Assembly (NCBI RefSeq): GCF_024714495.1
Contig: NZ_JAMZMJ010000007.1
Location: 124,001 to 188,000 of the forward strand
Direction of reading: 5' to 3'
DNA: 64,000 nt
Origin: Marinoscillum pacificum
GTDB taxonomy: Bacteria; Bacteroidota; Bacteroidia; Cytophagales; Cyclobacteriaceae
Shown: positions 1 to 8,223 of the stretch, piece after piece
Layout: every line of letters starts with the position of its first letter
Numbering within the stretch: the stretch's first letter is position 1
Notes under the pieces: generated by a model
The model's input: only the letters and a program-made list of their open reading frames with translations
Database searches by the model: none
What the model was told of the DNA's origin: nothing
Made by a program: the position numbers and the translations under genes

Positions 1-1
1 T

Positions 2-241
2 ATTTTGAATAATACGAATTTTATTGTATTACCTAATACTGGAAGTGCTGAAGGAATGAATGACCGGATAGAAAGCATGTTATCAATTTTAAATATGGAG
101 GATCATTTAATGATTAAGTTTGATAAATCAAAATTTGATGAAATTTTAGAACGCAGAATAAACTGGGATTTTATTAATAAAAAAATAGAAGAATTGAGGA
201 TAGTTTCGAAATCATTCATTAGTGATTTTATCACTAGTTAA
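2..241 (+). CDS. C-terminal end of a probable polysaccharide pyruvyl transferase (partial)
   Basis: The frame is already open at the left edge, so this is the last 79 codons of a gene that begins outside the window. The visible tail has a short strand and turn (VLPNTGSAEG), an Arg followed by a helix (DRIESMLSILNMED), and a closing helix (NWDFINKKIEELRIVSKSF). This layout resembles the C-terminus of polysaccharide pyruvyl transferase (WcaK/CsaB) proteins, where a short sugar-binding loop precedes a helical end. That family adds ketal pyruvate to exopolysaccharide sugars, which fits the glycosyltransferase genes that follow immediately. The call rests on a short tail and on context; another GT-B-type enzyme is possible. 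Confidence 0.45.
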   Translation: MLNNTNFIVLPNTGSAEGMNDRIESMLSILNMEDHLMIKFDKSKFDEILERRINWDFINKKIEELRIVSKSFISDFITS

Positions 242-257
242 ATTTAAAGATAGCAGT

Positions 258-1325
258 TTGAAGATATTAGCATTTCCAGCATTTCGAAATGAACATAAAA
301 ATCCTTATAATTCTAGGCTATATAATTTTATTAAGGAACAAGGTCACAAGGTTGAAGAGTTTTATCGATTTCAATCTTTAAAAGATAAATATCATATTTT
401 CCATATTCATTGGCCGGATACAATTATAAGAGCTAAGAGTTTGTTTTTTCTAAATTCGCTTAGGTTGGTATTGTTTTATTTTGATTTAATAATATTGAAA
501 ATAGCAGGAACTAAAATTGTTTGGACTGCCCATAATCTAAGATCGCATGAGTATAGTCAGAATAGCCATTTAAATCAGGTATTGGAACGCATTCATATTT
601 CAATATTTATTAAGTACTTCATTAATGCTATTATAGTTTTGAATGACCAGACGGAGTCAATGATAAAGACTCTTTATAATATAGGTGAAAACCGTAGGTT
701 GACATTCGTTAAAATACCTCATCCTAATTATAGAGGGATTTATAAGACAATGGACCAACAATTTGCGAGAAAAGAATTGAATTTAAATCAGCAATTATTT
801 ACCTATGGATACTTCGGAATAATAAGAAAGTATAAAAATGTTAAAAATTTAGTTGAATGCTTTATTAATTTAAATGATGTCAATTCTCAATTGATAATTG
901 CTGGTAGTCCAGAGGATCTAGATGAAGTTAGAGCAATTGAAGAAATGATTGTAAATGAAAAAAATATTTACTTTTTAGAAAAAAGGTTGACCAACCACGA
1001 AGTTAGTTGTTTTTTTTCAGCGTGTGATTTGACTGTTCTCCCTTATAAAAATATTCATAATTCTGGATCAGCTATATTATCATTGTCCATGAATAAGCCA
1101 ATTCTGGTGCCTGATAGGCCTGTGTTTTCAGAGTTTAGTGATATTGTTGGGAAAGATTGGGTTTGTACCTATCAAGAATTGAGTGCTGATGCCCTTAAAG
1201 TGGCTCAGGAAAAAGCTAAAACTTTGAGAATACTTGAACCAATTAATTATGGGATATCTAAATTGGATAATTCGATATTGGCATCGGAAACTTTATCCTT
1301 TTATGAGTTAATAATTCGAAAATAG
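258..1325 (+). CDS. GT-B glycosyltransferase (GT4-like)
   Basis: A 355-residue cytoplasmic or peripheral glycosyltransferase that probably adds one sugar to a lipid-linked exopolysaccharide repeat unit. The TTG at 258 is preferred because it starts with KILAFPAF, a typical first beta strand of a GT-B enzyme, whereas the frame can be extended upstream to 222 over the preceding gene. Features include HIHWPD near residue 50, a WTAHN motif at the end of an N-terminal Rossmann half, an IPHPNY motif in the middle and GYFGIIRKYKN at the start of the second Rossmann half. The C-terminal half has SGSAILSLSMNKPIL where GT4 enzymes bind the nucleotide sugar, but the classical E-x7-E pair is not obvious. 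Donor and acceptor cannot be told from sequence. Confidence 0.75.
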   Translation: MKILAFPAFRNEHKNPYNSRLYNFIKEQGHKVEEFYRFQSLKDKYHIFHIHWPDTIIRAKSLFFLNSLRLVLFYFDLIILKIAGTKIVWTAHNLRSHEYSQNSHLNQVLERIHISIFIKYFINAIIVLNDQTESMIKTLYNIGENRRLTFVKIPHPNYRGIYKTMDQQFARKELNLNQQLFTYGYFGIIRKYKNVKNLVECFINLNDVNSQLIIAGSPEDLDEVRAIEEMIVNEKNIYFLEKRLTNHEVSCFFSACDLTVLPYKNIHNSGSAILSLSMNKPILVPDRPVFSEFSDIVGKDWVCTYQELSADALKVAQEKAKTLRILEPINYGISKLDNSILASETLSFYELIIRK

Positions 1326-1340
1326 AAGATAGTCAAATCT

Positions 1341-2522
1341 TTGAAAATTTTAATATTTAATTCGCTTTACACAGATTTTGTTAAAGGGGGGGCGGAAAGA
1401 TCTGTCAAGTTTTTAGCAGAATCACTTGTTAACAATAATGTTAGCGTCACTGTTGTGGCTTTAACCAATAAACGTAGTTTTCAGGCCTCAGAAAATGGGG
1501 TATTCGTTCAATACTTGAAGAATAGAAACGTTTATTGGGCTTTTGATGAGTCGAATAAAAATCGTAAAATCAATAGATTATTGAAGTATATATGGCATCT
1601 TATAGAGGCCTTCAACATATTTCAATACCACAGATTGAGGAAATTGATTAAAGATGAAGCTCCTGATGTTGTTCATACCAATAATATCACAGGCTTTTCC
1701 CCTATTATATGGTTTATCTGTAAGAACTTGAAAATTCCTGTGGTCCATACCATAAGGGACTACTATTTGATATGTTCCAATTCCAATATGTTACGACATA
1801 GTGTCAAATGTGAAAAACAATGTTCAATGTGTAGAATTTTTACTGCAACAAGGAGAATAGGAGCTAAAAATATTGATGTCATCGCAGGGATAAGTAATAA
1901 GGTTATTGAGGTTCATGAATCCAACGGATACATCACACAGCCTAATGTGTTGATATATAATCAATTGCATAGGTTGAGGGAAAAAGAAGTTCGAAGTAAT
2001 AAGCATGCTGGATTGGTATTTGGTTATTTAGGTAGATTATCTGTTCATAAGGGCATAGAGGTATTGTTGAATGCGTTTAGTTTTGTAACAGATGAAAATG
2101 TAAGGCTTATTATTGGAGGGAATGGTGATAAAAATTACGTCGATTATTTAAAACGTAAGTATGATGGAGAGAATATTGAATACATTGGCCATGTAGACAA
2201 AGATTTATTCTTCAAGAAAATCGACGCATTAGTTGTGCCTTCTATTTGGGATGAGCCGTTTGGTAGAATAATACTTGAGGCATACCAATATAATCTGCCT
2301 GTGATTGGCTCAAAGAATGGAGCAATTCCAGAATTGGTAAAACACGAGAAGTCTGGAATACTGTATTCAAATGAAACTGAATTGATAAAGGTGTTAGTTT
2401 CTTTTAAAGAGAATTATTCAAATTATGATTGGAATATCTCTGAAGTTTTATCTGCCTTTCAGGATCGAGATATTGCACAAGACTACATTAGTCTTTTCGA
2501 CAGTCTTACAAACATAACTTAA
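1341..2522 (+). CDS. Glycosyltransferase family 4 protein
   Basis: A 393-residue GT-B enzyme. It opens with KILIFNSLY and a glycine-rich GGAERS loop typical of GT4 N-termini, and carries the family signature EPFGRIILEA, in which two Glu residues are separated by seven residues (E-x7-E) for binding the nucleotide-sugar phosphates and ribose. YLGRLSVHKGIEVLL marks the start of the C-terminal Rossmann domain. A cluster of cysteines (CEKQCSMC, about residues 158-165) in the N-terminal half could bind a metal or form a disulfide. The start is TTG, 15 bp after the preceding stop. Its TAA overlaps the ATG of the downstream polymerase gene by one base, so the two are probably translationally coupled in one exopolysaccharide operon. 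The sugar transferred is unknown. Confidence 0.88.
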   Translation: MKILIFNSLYTDFVKGGAERSVKFLAESLVNNNVSVTVVALTNKRSFQASENGVFVQYLKNRNVYWAFDESNKNRKINRLLKYIWHLIEAFNIFQYHRLRKLIKDEAPDVVHTNNITGFSPIIWFICKNLKIPVVHTIRDYYLICSNSNMLRHSVKCEKQCSMCRIFTATRRIGAKNIDVIAGISNKVIEVHESNGYITQPNVLIYNQLHRLREKEVRSNKHAGLVFGYLGRLSVHKGIEVLLNAFSFVTDENVRLIIGGNGDKNYVDYLKRKYDGENIEYIGHVDKDLFFKKIDALVVPSIWDEPFGRIILEAYQYNLPVIGSKNGAIPELVKHEKSGILYSNETELIKVLVSFKENYSNYDWNISEVLSAFQDRDIAQDYISLFDSLTNIT

Positions 2523-3829
2523 TGCTGCTCAAAGAAAGAAGTATTGCATTGTATTTTATCGTTGCTTTGGTGCCTGCCAATGGTCTACTTATTCCCATTG
2601 GAAGAAATTGGACTCCTTTGCAAATTGCAGTTATTGTTTTGATTGGACTTCAATTCATAGGTTTAATTCTCTCCCGCGGCAATCCAAGGAATGCATATGT
2701 TCCAAAAATTATAATGTGTTTTTTTGCATTGATCATTTTTATTTCGTTCAATTCGTATGTTTTTCTGCCTTCAAAAAACGAAATAAAATATATTAGCGGC
2801 GAATTTCCAATAAGAGAATATGGGAAAAGTAGTTTGTTATACTTTTTGTGGACCATATTTAATTTAGTGATGGTCTTAAGCTTATACTTCGAAATTGATT
2901 CGAGACCAAAGTTTAATCAGGTTATTAAAGTATTATTGTATTCATCAGTTTTTTATGCAGTTTATGCTTTATATCAATATATAATTACTTCGGTTCTTGG
3001 TGATTCAAGTATGGGGTTAGTTTATATCTTGAAGCCTGAATATTTGTACGGTCCTGAAGCAATAAGAAGTGCATCGCTTGAAAGGGAACCACTATATTAT
3101 TCATTTTATTTAATGGGTGTATTATTCTTATCATTTCGTTTATATGAATTGAAACAATTTGATCAGATACCTCGAAAAATACTCATTTTGGTGATCTCCA
3201 TTAACTTGTTAGCTTTTTTTCTTACTAAAGCTACCTCCGGGTTTGTTGGTCTAATAGTTGGATTCGTAATATATAAAAATAGCTTATTTCGCTTTAAACG
3301 TGTTTTGCGACCAAGTATCTTGCTTCGCAACATATTCATCTTTATTGTCGTGATTTTTGGTCTTAGCGTATTTGTATTTATTAATAAGGCAATGCTATTT
3401 AGAAGATTGCAGACGGTAATAAGTTTTGATGAAGGTTATGTTAGAATTAAGTCTTACATTGAAGGATTTGAAGCTTTTAGTGCACACCCGTGGATAGGTA
3501 TTGGAATTGGTAATAGTCCCTATTTCGTCTCTACTGAGGTAATACATAATATGTATTTATCAATTGCCACTGAAATGGGAATTCCATTTTTATTGGTCTT
3601 TTTAGCTTTTTTGATTTATCTGATTGTAAATCTGTATAAAAGAAAAAATACAGGAATCTTTGAATATGCATTTTTGGCTTATTTGATATCTACTTCTGTT
3701 CAATGGATTTCCTTCTTTAATATGAATTTGCCCTCATTTTGGTTTTTTTGTACATTAATTGTTTGTTTGCTATTCAAACGTGAACTCAATAGTGTTAAAA
3801 CTGACTTGGAAAATATTAGGCTTGAGTAA
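2522..3829 (+). CDS. O-antigen ligase/polymerase (Wzy-like) membrane protein
   Basis: A 435-residue polytopic inner-membrane protein with roughly ten to twelve hydrophobic helices. A long periplasmic stretch in the middle is followed by the segment HPWIGIGIGNSPYF and then HNMYLSIATEMG, the arrangement seen in the Wzy_C/O-antigen ligase family, where a conserved His in the large periplasmic loop takes part in glycan polymerisation or transfer. The gene starts in an A-TAATG overlap with the upstream glycosyltransferase. In this cluster it most likely polymerises the repeat unit built by the neighbouring glycosyltransferases. Polymerase and ligase cannot be separated by eye. No Wzx flippase is seen in the window and it may lie further left. 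Confidence 0.8.
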   Translation: MLLKERSIALYFIVALVPANGLLIPIGRNWTPLQIAVIVLIGLQFIGLILSRGNPRNAYVPKIIMCFFALIIFISFNSYVFLPSKNEIKYISGEFPIREYGKSSLLYFLWTIFNLVMVLSLYFEIDSRPKFNQVIKVLLYSSVFYAVYALYQYIITSVLGDSSMGLVYILKPEYLYGPEAIRSASLEREPLYYSFYLMGVLFLSFRLYELKQFDQIPRKILILVISINLLAFFLTKATSGFVGLIVGFVIYKNSLFRFKRVLRPSILLRNIFIFIVVIFGLSVFVFINKAMLFRRLQTVISFDEGYVRIKSYIEGFEAFSAHPWIGIGIGNSPYFVSTEVIHNMYLSIATEMGIPFLLVFLAFLIYLIVNLYKRKNTGIFEYAFLAYLISTSVQWISFFNMNLPSFWFFCTLIVCLLFKRELNSVKTDLENIRLE

Positions 3830-3837
3830 ATATTGAA

Positions 3838-4992
3838 TTAATGTGTAATTATTAGTTTTTGTTTGATTGTCTCGGATCCTACGTTATTCAATTCAATAAT
3901 GTAAAGGCCTGGAGGAAGTTCAGGTAGTAAAATTACGTTATCATGTGTGACTGGCTCCAAATGAATTTGTTGACCAATTGAATTAGTGATTTTAACCTTC
4001 CAGTTTTTAAAACTTAGAGAACTTAATATTTTAATATAATTGAGATTACAGGGGTTAGGATAAAGTTTTATAGGTTCAGAAATTATACTTAGGTAAAGGT
4101 CGTCTGGAGAGCAATTCTTATTTCCAATGTTCCAAAGAATAGTTTCAAGTGGTTTGTTAAGCCGATCTACCGATTGAATACCTCTGATTTTTCCCGAAAT
4201 GTTAGAGTATAGAATGTTTGAAGAACATGACACCTCGCCACCCACACCATTGCAGTTATGGTCTGGTTCTATATAAAGGTCTTCTCCCCACCCATTCGCG
4301 AAAACACAATAATCGACACCCCAGTTAGCTGTTATTCCGTGAAAACTTGATCCAAATGCATTGAAGTTTATTATTAAATTATATTTGGAGAAACGAGATA
4401 CGGCAATGTGGAGATGGGAATTATTAGGATTTGCATGAACGTTTAATCCATCAACAGTATTGTAATGTCCTTCCCGAATAAACAATCCATTGTCAGCGTT
4501 TTTAATGCTTACATTTTTCACCCAGCAGTTTGAACAATGGTCTAATTCTATACCATTATAGCCGAAATTGTCTTCACCACAATGATGACACCACTCATGT
4601 GGATTAAAAAGTATGGTCAAATCTTCAATTCCTGTTTCAATTCCAGTGAGTTCAATAACAGCATTTTGCCAGTCATAACAATCGCCCCCTGAATGACCAC
4701 AAGGTTGATGCATTCCCTTTAACCCATTTGGAAAGTAAAGTATTGTTTTATGTTGTCCGGCACCTCTCAATACTTGTCCACTTCTAATTGATAGAGGTGA
4801 TTCAATAATGTGAATTCCTTCATCAAAGTTTATAATTCCGGATATATTGTTATTGTTATAAGGGATAGGTTTTTCCCCTTTTTTATATCCAACTTGTTTG
4901 TAGCCATTTAAAAAGAAGTCATCATATGTGCATTGACCATGTAAATTAGTAATTACTGTTAATAAAACAGAGATATAAAGTAATCTAAACAT
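3838..4992 (-). CDS. Secreted right-handed beta-helix protein with T9SS sorting domain
   Basis: A 384-residue exported protein. It has a signal peptide (MFRLLYISVLLTVITNLHGQ), then repeated short strands such as GIETGIEDLTI, HCSNCWVKNVSI and NADNGLFIREG that look like the rungs of a pectate-lyase-type beta helix, and a type A C-terminal sorting domain (LYPNPCN at about 314, then NSIGQQI and LPPGLYIIEL, ending in KQKLIITH). It is therefore probably secreted through the type IX system and possibly anchored on the surface. It is unusually rich in Cys and His (CGHSGGDCYDW, WCHHCGEDN, HCSNCW). It is transcribed opposite to the surrounding exopolysaccharide genes. A polysaccharide lyase or epimerase acting on the cluster product is plausible, but no catalytic residues are assigned. 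Confidence 0.72.
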   Translation of the reverse strand: MFRLLYISVLLTVITNLHGQCTYDDFFLNGYKQVGYKKGEKPIPYNNNNISGIINFDEGIHIIESPLSIRSGQVLRGAGQHKTILYFPNGLKGMHQPCGHSGGDCYDWQNAVIELTGIETGIEDLTILFNPHEWCHHCGEDNFGYNGIELDHCSNCWVKNVSIKNADNGLFIREGHYNTVDGLNVHANPNNSHLHIAVSRFSKYNLIINFNAFGSSFHGITANWGVDYCVFANGWGEDLYIEPDHNCNGVGGEVSCSSNILYSNISGKIRGIQSVDRLNKPLETILWNIGNKNCSPDDLYLSIISEPIKLYPNPCNLNYIKILSSLSFKNWKVKITNSIGQQIHLEPVTHDNVILLPELPPGLYIIELNNVGSETIKQKLIITH

Positions 4993-5143
4993 GTTCTATC
5001 ATTTTGAATGAAGATTATTTAATACTCTGTTAATAAGACTTTTGACAAATTCTAATTTAGATAACAAATTATCCGGTTTAACTTTAAGCTGTTTAAGTTG
5101 AAGTTTGTAGTTAAACTACATAATATTTAATTATAATTATCAA

Positions 5144-6268
5144 TTGAGGATATTAATCTTAGCAAAAGACTATCCACCAACTGTCGGTGGAGTTGAAAAT
5201 TATAGTAAAAATCTTGCTGAAGGACTTAGTAACTATAAGCAGGTAAAAGTTCTAACATTTGCTTCAAAACAGCCTTTGAATTTCAAGGATAACGTAGAGG
5301 TGGTAAGAGTTAAACCATGGAGTAATCTTGAGTTTGTTATGGCCATTCAGCTTTTAGGGTATTTGATAAAACTCACAATAAACTGGAGGCCTAATCTAAT
5401 ATTTGCGACTACATGGAAAGTTGCCATTCCTGCTTATTTGATTAAAAAATTTGGTCGGATAGACTATGTGATTACTGCACATGGGGCAGAAATTACTCGT
5501 CACCGGAGTAATAGGTTTATCATGCTATTAATGAGGGGTATTCTTCGATCGGCAGAGAAAATCATTTGTGTGAGTGAGTTTACTAAATCAAGAGTAATTA
5601 ACTATTGCCCGTCAATTGACACTAATAGAGTATTTGTAGTTCATAATGGAATTAATTTTGAAAGTATTAAGCGCTATGAAACCAATGAAGCTCGTAACCG
5701 TCTTTCATTGGATCAAGATAAAATCTATTTTCTGACTATATCTCGTATTGACAATAGGAAAGGGCATGATGTAGTTATTGAATCTTTGACTGAATTGGGA
5801 AAATTATTTGGAAATAATTTTGAATACCTTATCGTTGGAGATGGTCCGTGTAGGTCACAACTAGAAGAGAGAGTAAAAGCGCTGAAAGTGAATCATTTAG
5901 TCCAATTTACTGGTTTTGTTGATTTTGAGTTGTTGGATTATTACTATTCTTCATGTGATCTATTTGTGCTTTTGAATAAAATGGAGAGTGAAGAAGATTT
6001 TGAGGGGTTTGGTTTGGTTTTTGCTGAAGCTGGTTATCACGGTAAACCAGTCATTGCTGGAAAGAACGGTGGTCCGTTAGAGGTTGTAAAAGATGGAGTA
6101 ACAGGTTATTTAGTTGATCCGACGGTGAAGTCTTTCAAAGAAATAATAAACAAAAAGGCGTTGGATCAAGGGCAGTTGGCCAAGTTAGGTAATAATGGTA
6201 TGCAAAGGGTTAAGGAGAATTTTGATTTAGAACTTATGGTGGCACAAATAAATGATTTAATTGAATGA
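5144..6268 (+). CDS. Glycosyltransferase family 4 protein
   Basis: A 374-residue GT-B enzyme starting at TTG with RILILAKDYPPTVGGVENY, the typical GT4 N-terminus with a GG acceptor or phosphate loop. ITAHGAE and CVSEFTK mark the end of the N-terminal domain. ISRIDNRKGHDVVIESL starts the donor domain and YLIVGDGP is its second strand. The donor site reads EDFEGFGLVFAEAGYHGKPVI, giving the expected pair of Glu residues around FGLVFAE. The gene follows the inverted beta-helix gene after about 150 bp of AT-rich DNA and overlaps the next glycosyltransferase by 4 bp, so it begins a second forward sub-operon. Substrates are unknown. Confidence 0.88.
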   Translation: MRILILAKDYPPTVGGVENYSKNLAEGLSNYKQVKVLTFASKQPLNFKDNVEVVRVKPWSNLEFVMAIQLLGYLIKLTINWRPNLIFATTWKVAIPAYLIKKFGRIDYVITAHGAEITRHRSNRFIMLLMRGILRSAEKIICVSEFTKSRVINYCPSIDTNRVFVVHNGINFESIKRYETNEARNRLSLDQDKIYFLTISRIDNRKGHDVVIESLTELGKLFGNNFEYLIVGDGPCRSQLEERVKALKVNHLVQFTGFVDFELLDYYYSSCDLFVLLNKMESEEDFEGFGLVFAEAGYHGKPVIAGKNGGPLEVVKDGVTGYLVDPTVKSFKEIINKKALDQGQLAKLGNNGMQRVKENFDLELMVAQINDLIE

Positions 6269-7053
6269 GCAATTTGAATATTGAGCCACTAATATCAATA
6301 ATAACACCTGTTTATAATATTTCAGATTATTTATTTAAAACTATTGAATCTGTTATACATCAAACTTATAAAAATTGGGAGCTGATTCTGGTTGATGATT
6401 GTAGTGTCGATAGTTCTCCTGAGATTATGAGGTTTTATTCATCACTTGATGAAAGGGTAAGACCTTTTTTTTTAGAAGAAAATCAGGGTGCCGGTTATGC
6501 ACGTAATTTTGGTTTGAAACAAGCAAAAGGAGAATATGTGGCTTTTCTTGATAGCGACGATGTGTGGTTGGCTAACAAACTTCAAGCTCAGGTTGAGTTT
6601 ATGAGGTCAAATGTCTCCATTGAATTTTCCCATACTTGGTACTCTGAAATTGATGAAAATGATCAGGAAATTAGAATGTTTGTAACGCCCAAGAAAATTT
6701 CATTTAGGTTGCTTAAATACAATAATTATATCCTTACTTCTTCAGTTTTGTGCACTAGAGACTTGGCACTTGGTTCAAAGTTTTCGCTAATGCGTCGCAG
6801 ACAAGACTGGGTTTATTTTCTGGAGTTGTTGAAAAATACTAAGCATGCTTATGCAATTGATAAATGTCTCGTTCATTATAGGAAAAGTTCAAATTCATTA
6901 AGTTCTAATAGATGGAAATTAATAAAGCCTAATTTTGTGTTTTTTAAAAGCTATCTGTTCAAGGGAAACTTTTTAAGAGCGATAATTCATTTTTTAATTT
7001 TCTTACCTTTCTATTTTCATAACAAGATATTCAATAATAGACCTATTAAATGA
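6265..7053 (+). CDS. Glycosyltransferase family 2 protein
   Basis: A 262-residue GT-A fold inverting glycosyltransferase. ISIITPVYN at residues 10-18 and LILVDDCSVDSS at about 40 form the nucleotide-binding part, and FLDSDD near residue 94 is the metal-binding DxD motif. RRRQDWVYFLELL is the usual acceptor-side ED/QDW region. The C-terminus ends with a hydrophobic, basic helix (FLRAIIHFLIFLPFYFHNK) that probably lies on the membrane, as in many polysaccharide GT2 enzymes. The ATG overlaps the stop of the preceding gene by four bases, and its own stop overlaps the next gene by four bases, which supports one transcript. Confidence 0.88.
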   Translation: MSNLNIEPLISIITPVYNISDYLFKTIESVIHQTYKNWELILVDDCSVDSSPEIMRFYSSLDERVRPFFLEENQGAGYARNFGLKQAKGEYVAFLDSDDVWLANKLQAQVEFMRSNVSIEFSHTWYSEIDENDQEIRMFVTPKKISFRLLKYNNYILTSSVLCTRDLALGSKFSLMRRRQDWVYFLELLKNTKHAYAIDKCLVHYRKSSNSLSSNRWKLIKPNFVFFKSYLFKGNFLRAIIHFLIFLPFYFHNKIFNNRPIK

Positions 7054-8009
7054 AAGTATTAATCACTGGCGGATCCGGATTTATTGGGACTCATTTACTT
7101 AAATATCTACTTGAAAAGGACGATATTCAGGTTTTAAATATTGATTTGAACCCCTCACCGATTAATGATTCTCGCGTTAACACAATACATTGGGATATAA
7201 GGCAGGAAGAAGTGCTTCATCTAGAGGAAAGAGGTTTCGATTGTTGTATTCATTTGGCGGCGCTTTGTAAGGAACCTGGTTTTGATTGGAATGAATATTT
7301 TGTTACTAACCATTTTGGCACTAAACAGATAATAAAACTTTGTGAGACGTTGGCTATTGATCACATAATATTCACTAGCACTATGATGGTGTTTAAAGCT
7401 GAAGAAAGTGTTAAAGTTGAAACAGATGTAACAGCACCAGATACTGCTTATGGGATTTCAAAATTACTAGGGGAGTTAGAATTGTTAACTTGGCAAACCA
7501 AGAATAAAGGTAAATTGCAGATTATCAGACCTGCAGTGGTGTTTGGGGAGAATGAAAATGCCAATTTCACAAGATTGTATCAAGCATTAAAAAAGGGATT
7601 TTTCCCATATGTAGGTAAATCCAGTACGGTGAAATCAAACATCTACGTAAAGGAGCTGGTTTGTTTTGTTGATTATTTGTTCGCATATTCAGGAGAAAAC
7701 AGAATTTTCAACTTCGCTTTTCCTGTGAAGCAGCCTATGAAGGAAATTGTACAAACATTTAAAGAAGTTTTTGGTCTTAGATCTGTTAATCCGGTTATTC
7801 CTTATAGGTTATTGCTATTGCTTAGTTATGGGTTTGAGTTGTTAAACTCTATAGGTCTTAAAAATTCAGTGCATCATAGACGAATACAAAAGTTATTTTT
7901 CTCTACTTACATTCACCCAAAATCAGCTTTAGAAATCGGTTATAACTTTAGTTATGATTTGAAATCAGCTTTAAGGGACTGGAAAGAGTCTGGAGATTTA
8001 AATAAATAA
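7050..8009 (+). CDS. NAD-dependent sugar epimerase/dehydratase (extended SDR)
   Basis: A 319-residue extended short-chain dehydrogenase/reductase. It has the GGSGFIG Rossmann glycine motif at residues 7-13, an acidic residue after strand two (NIDL, NAD preference), FTSTMMVF in the active-site strand and YGISK as the catalytic YxxxK, with Thr/Ser upstream. This matches nucleotide-sugar 4-epimerases and dehydratases such as GalE- or WbpP-type enzymes. It probably supplies an activated sugar for the surrounding glycosyltransferases. It overlaps the upstream GT2 by four bases. A gap of about 210 bp with no gene and high A+T separates it from the initiating transferase. Confidence 0.85.
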   Translation: MKVLITGGSGFIGTHLLKYLLEKDDIQVLNIDLNPSPINDSRVNTIHWDIRQEEVLHLEERGFDCCIHLAALCKEPGFDWNEYFVTNHFGTKQIIKLCETLAIDHIIFTSTMMVFKAEESVKVETDVTAPDTAYGISKLLGELELLTWQTKNKGKLQIIRPAVVFGENENANFTRLYQALKKGFFPYVGKSSTVKSNIYVKELVCFVDYLFAYSGENRIFNFAFPVKQPMKEIVQTFKEVFGLRSVNPVIPYRLLLLLSYGFELLNSIGLKNSVHHRRIQKLFFSTYIHPKSALEIGYNFSYDLKSALRDWKESGDLNK

Positions 8010-8223
8010 CAATGTAATGAATTGCTAGTGTTTGAATGCATTATGTAAAGAAATCAAGCATTCGCTCTGTTCACAACCTATAATTGATGTATAGTTGGTT
8101 CAGAGTTTTGTTTATACTAAGATATTTCTTTATCAGATAGATCCAGTCAATATTTAATTGTGACAATTTAATAGTTTGAAAAGGGTATGTGTTGATGTAT
8201 TTTTACATTTTATTTTATTCTAA

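Noticed and set aside
8010-8223. Possible small RNA or hidden gene in the AT-rich gap before the sugar transferase
   Set aside because: No open frame, no stable hairpin with a T-run and no tRNA-like fold is evident; it is likely a promoter region.
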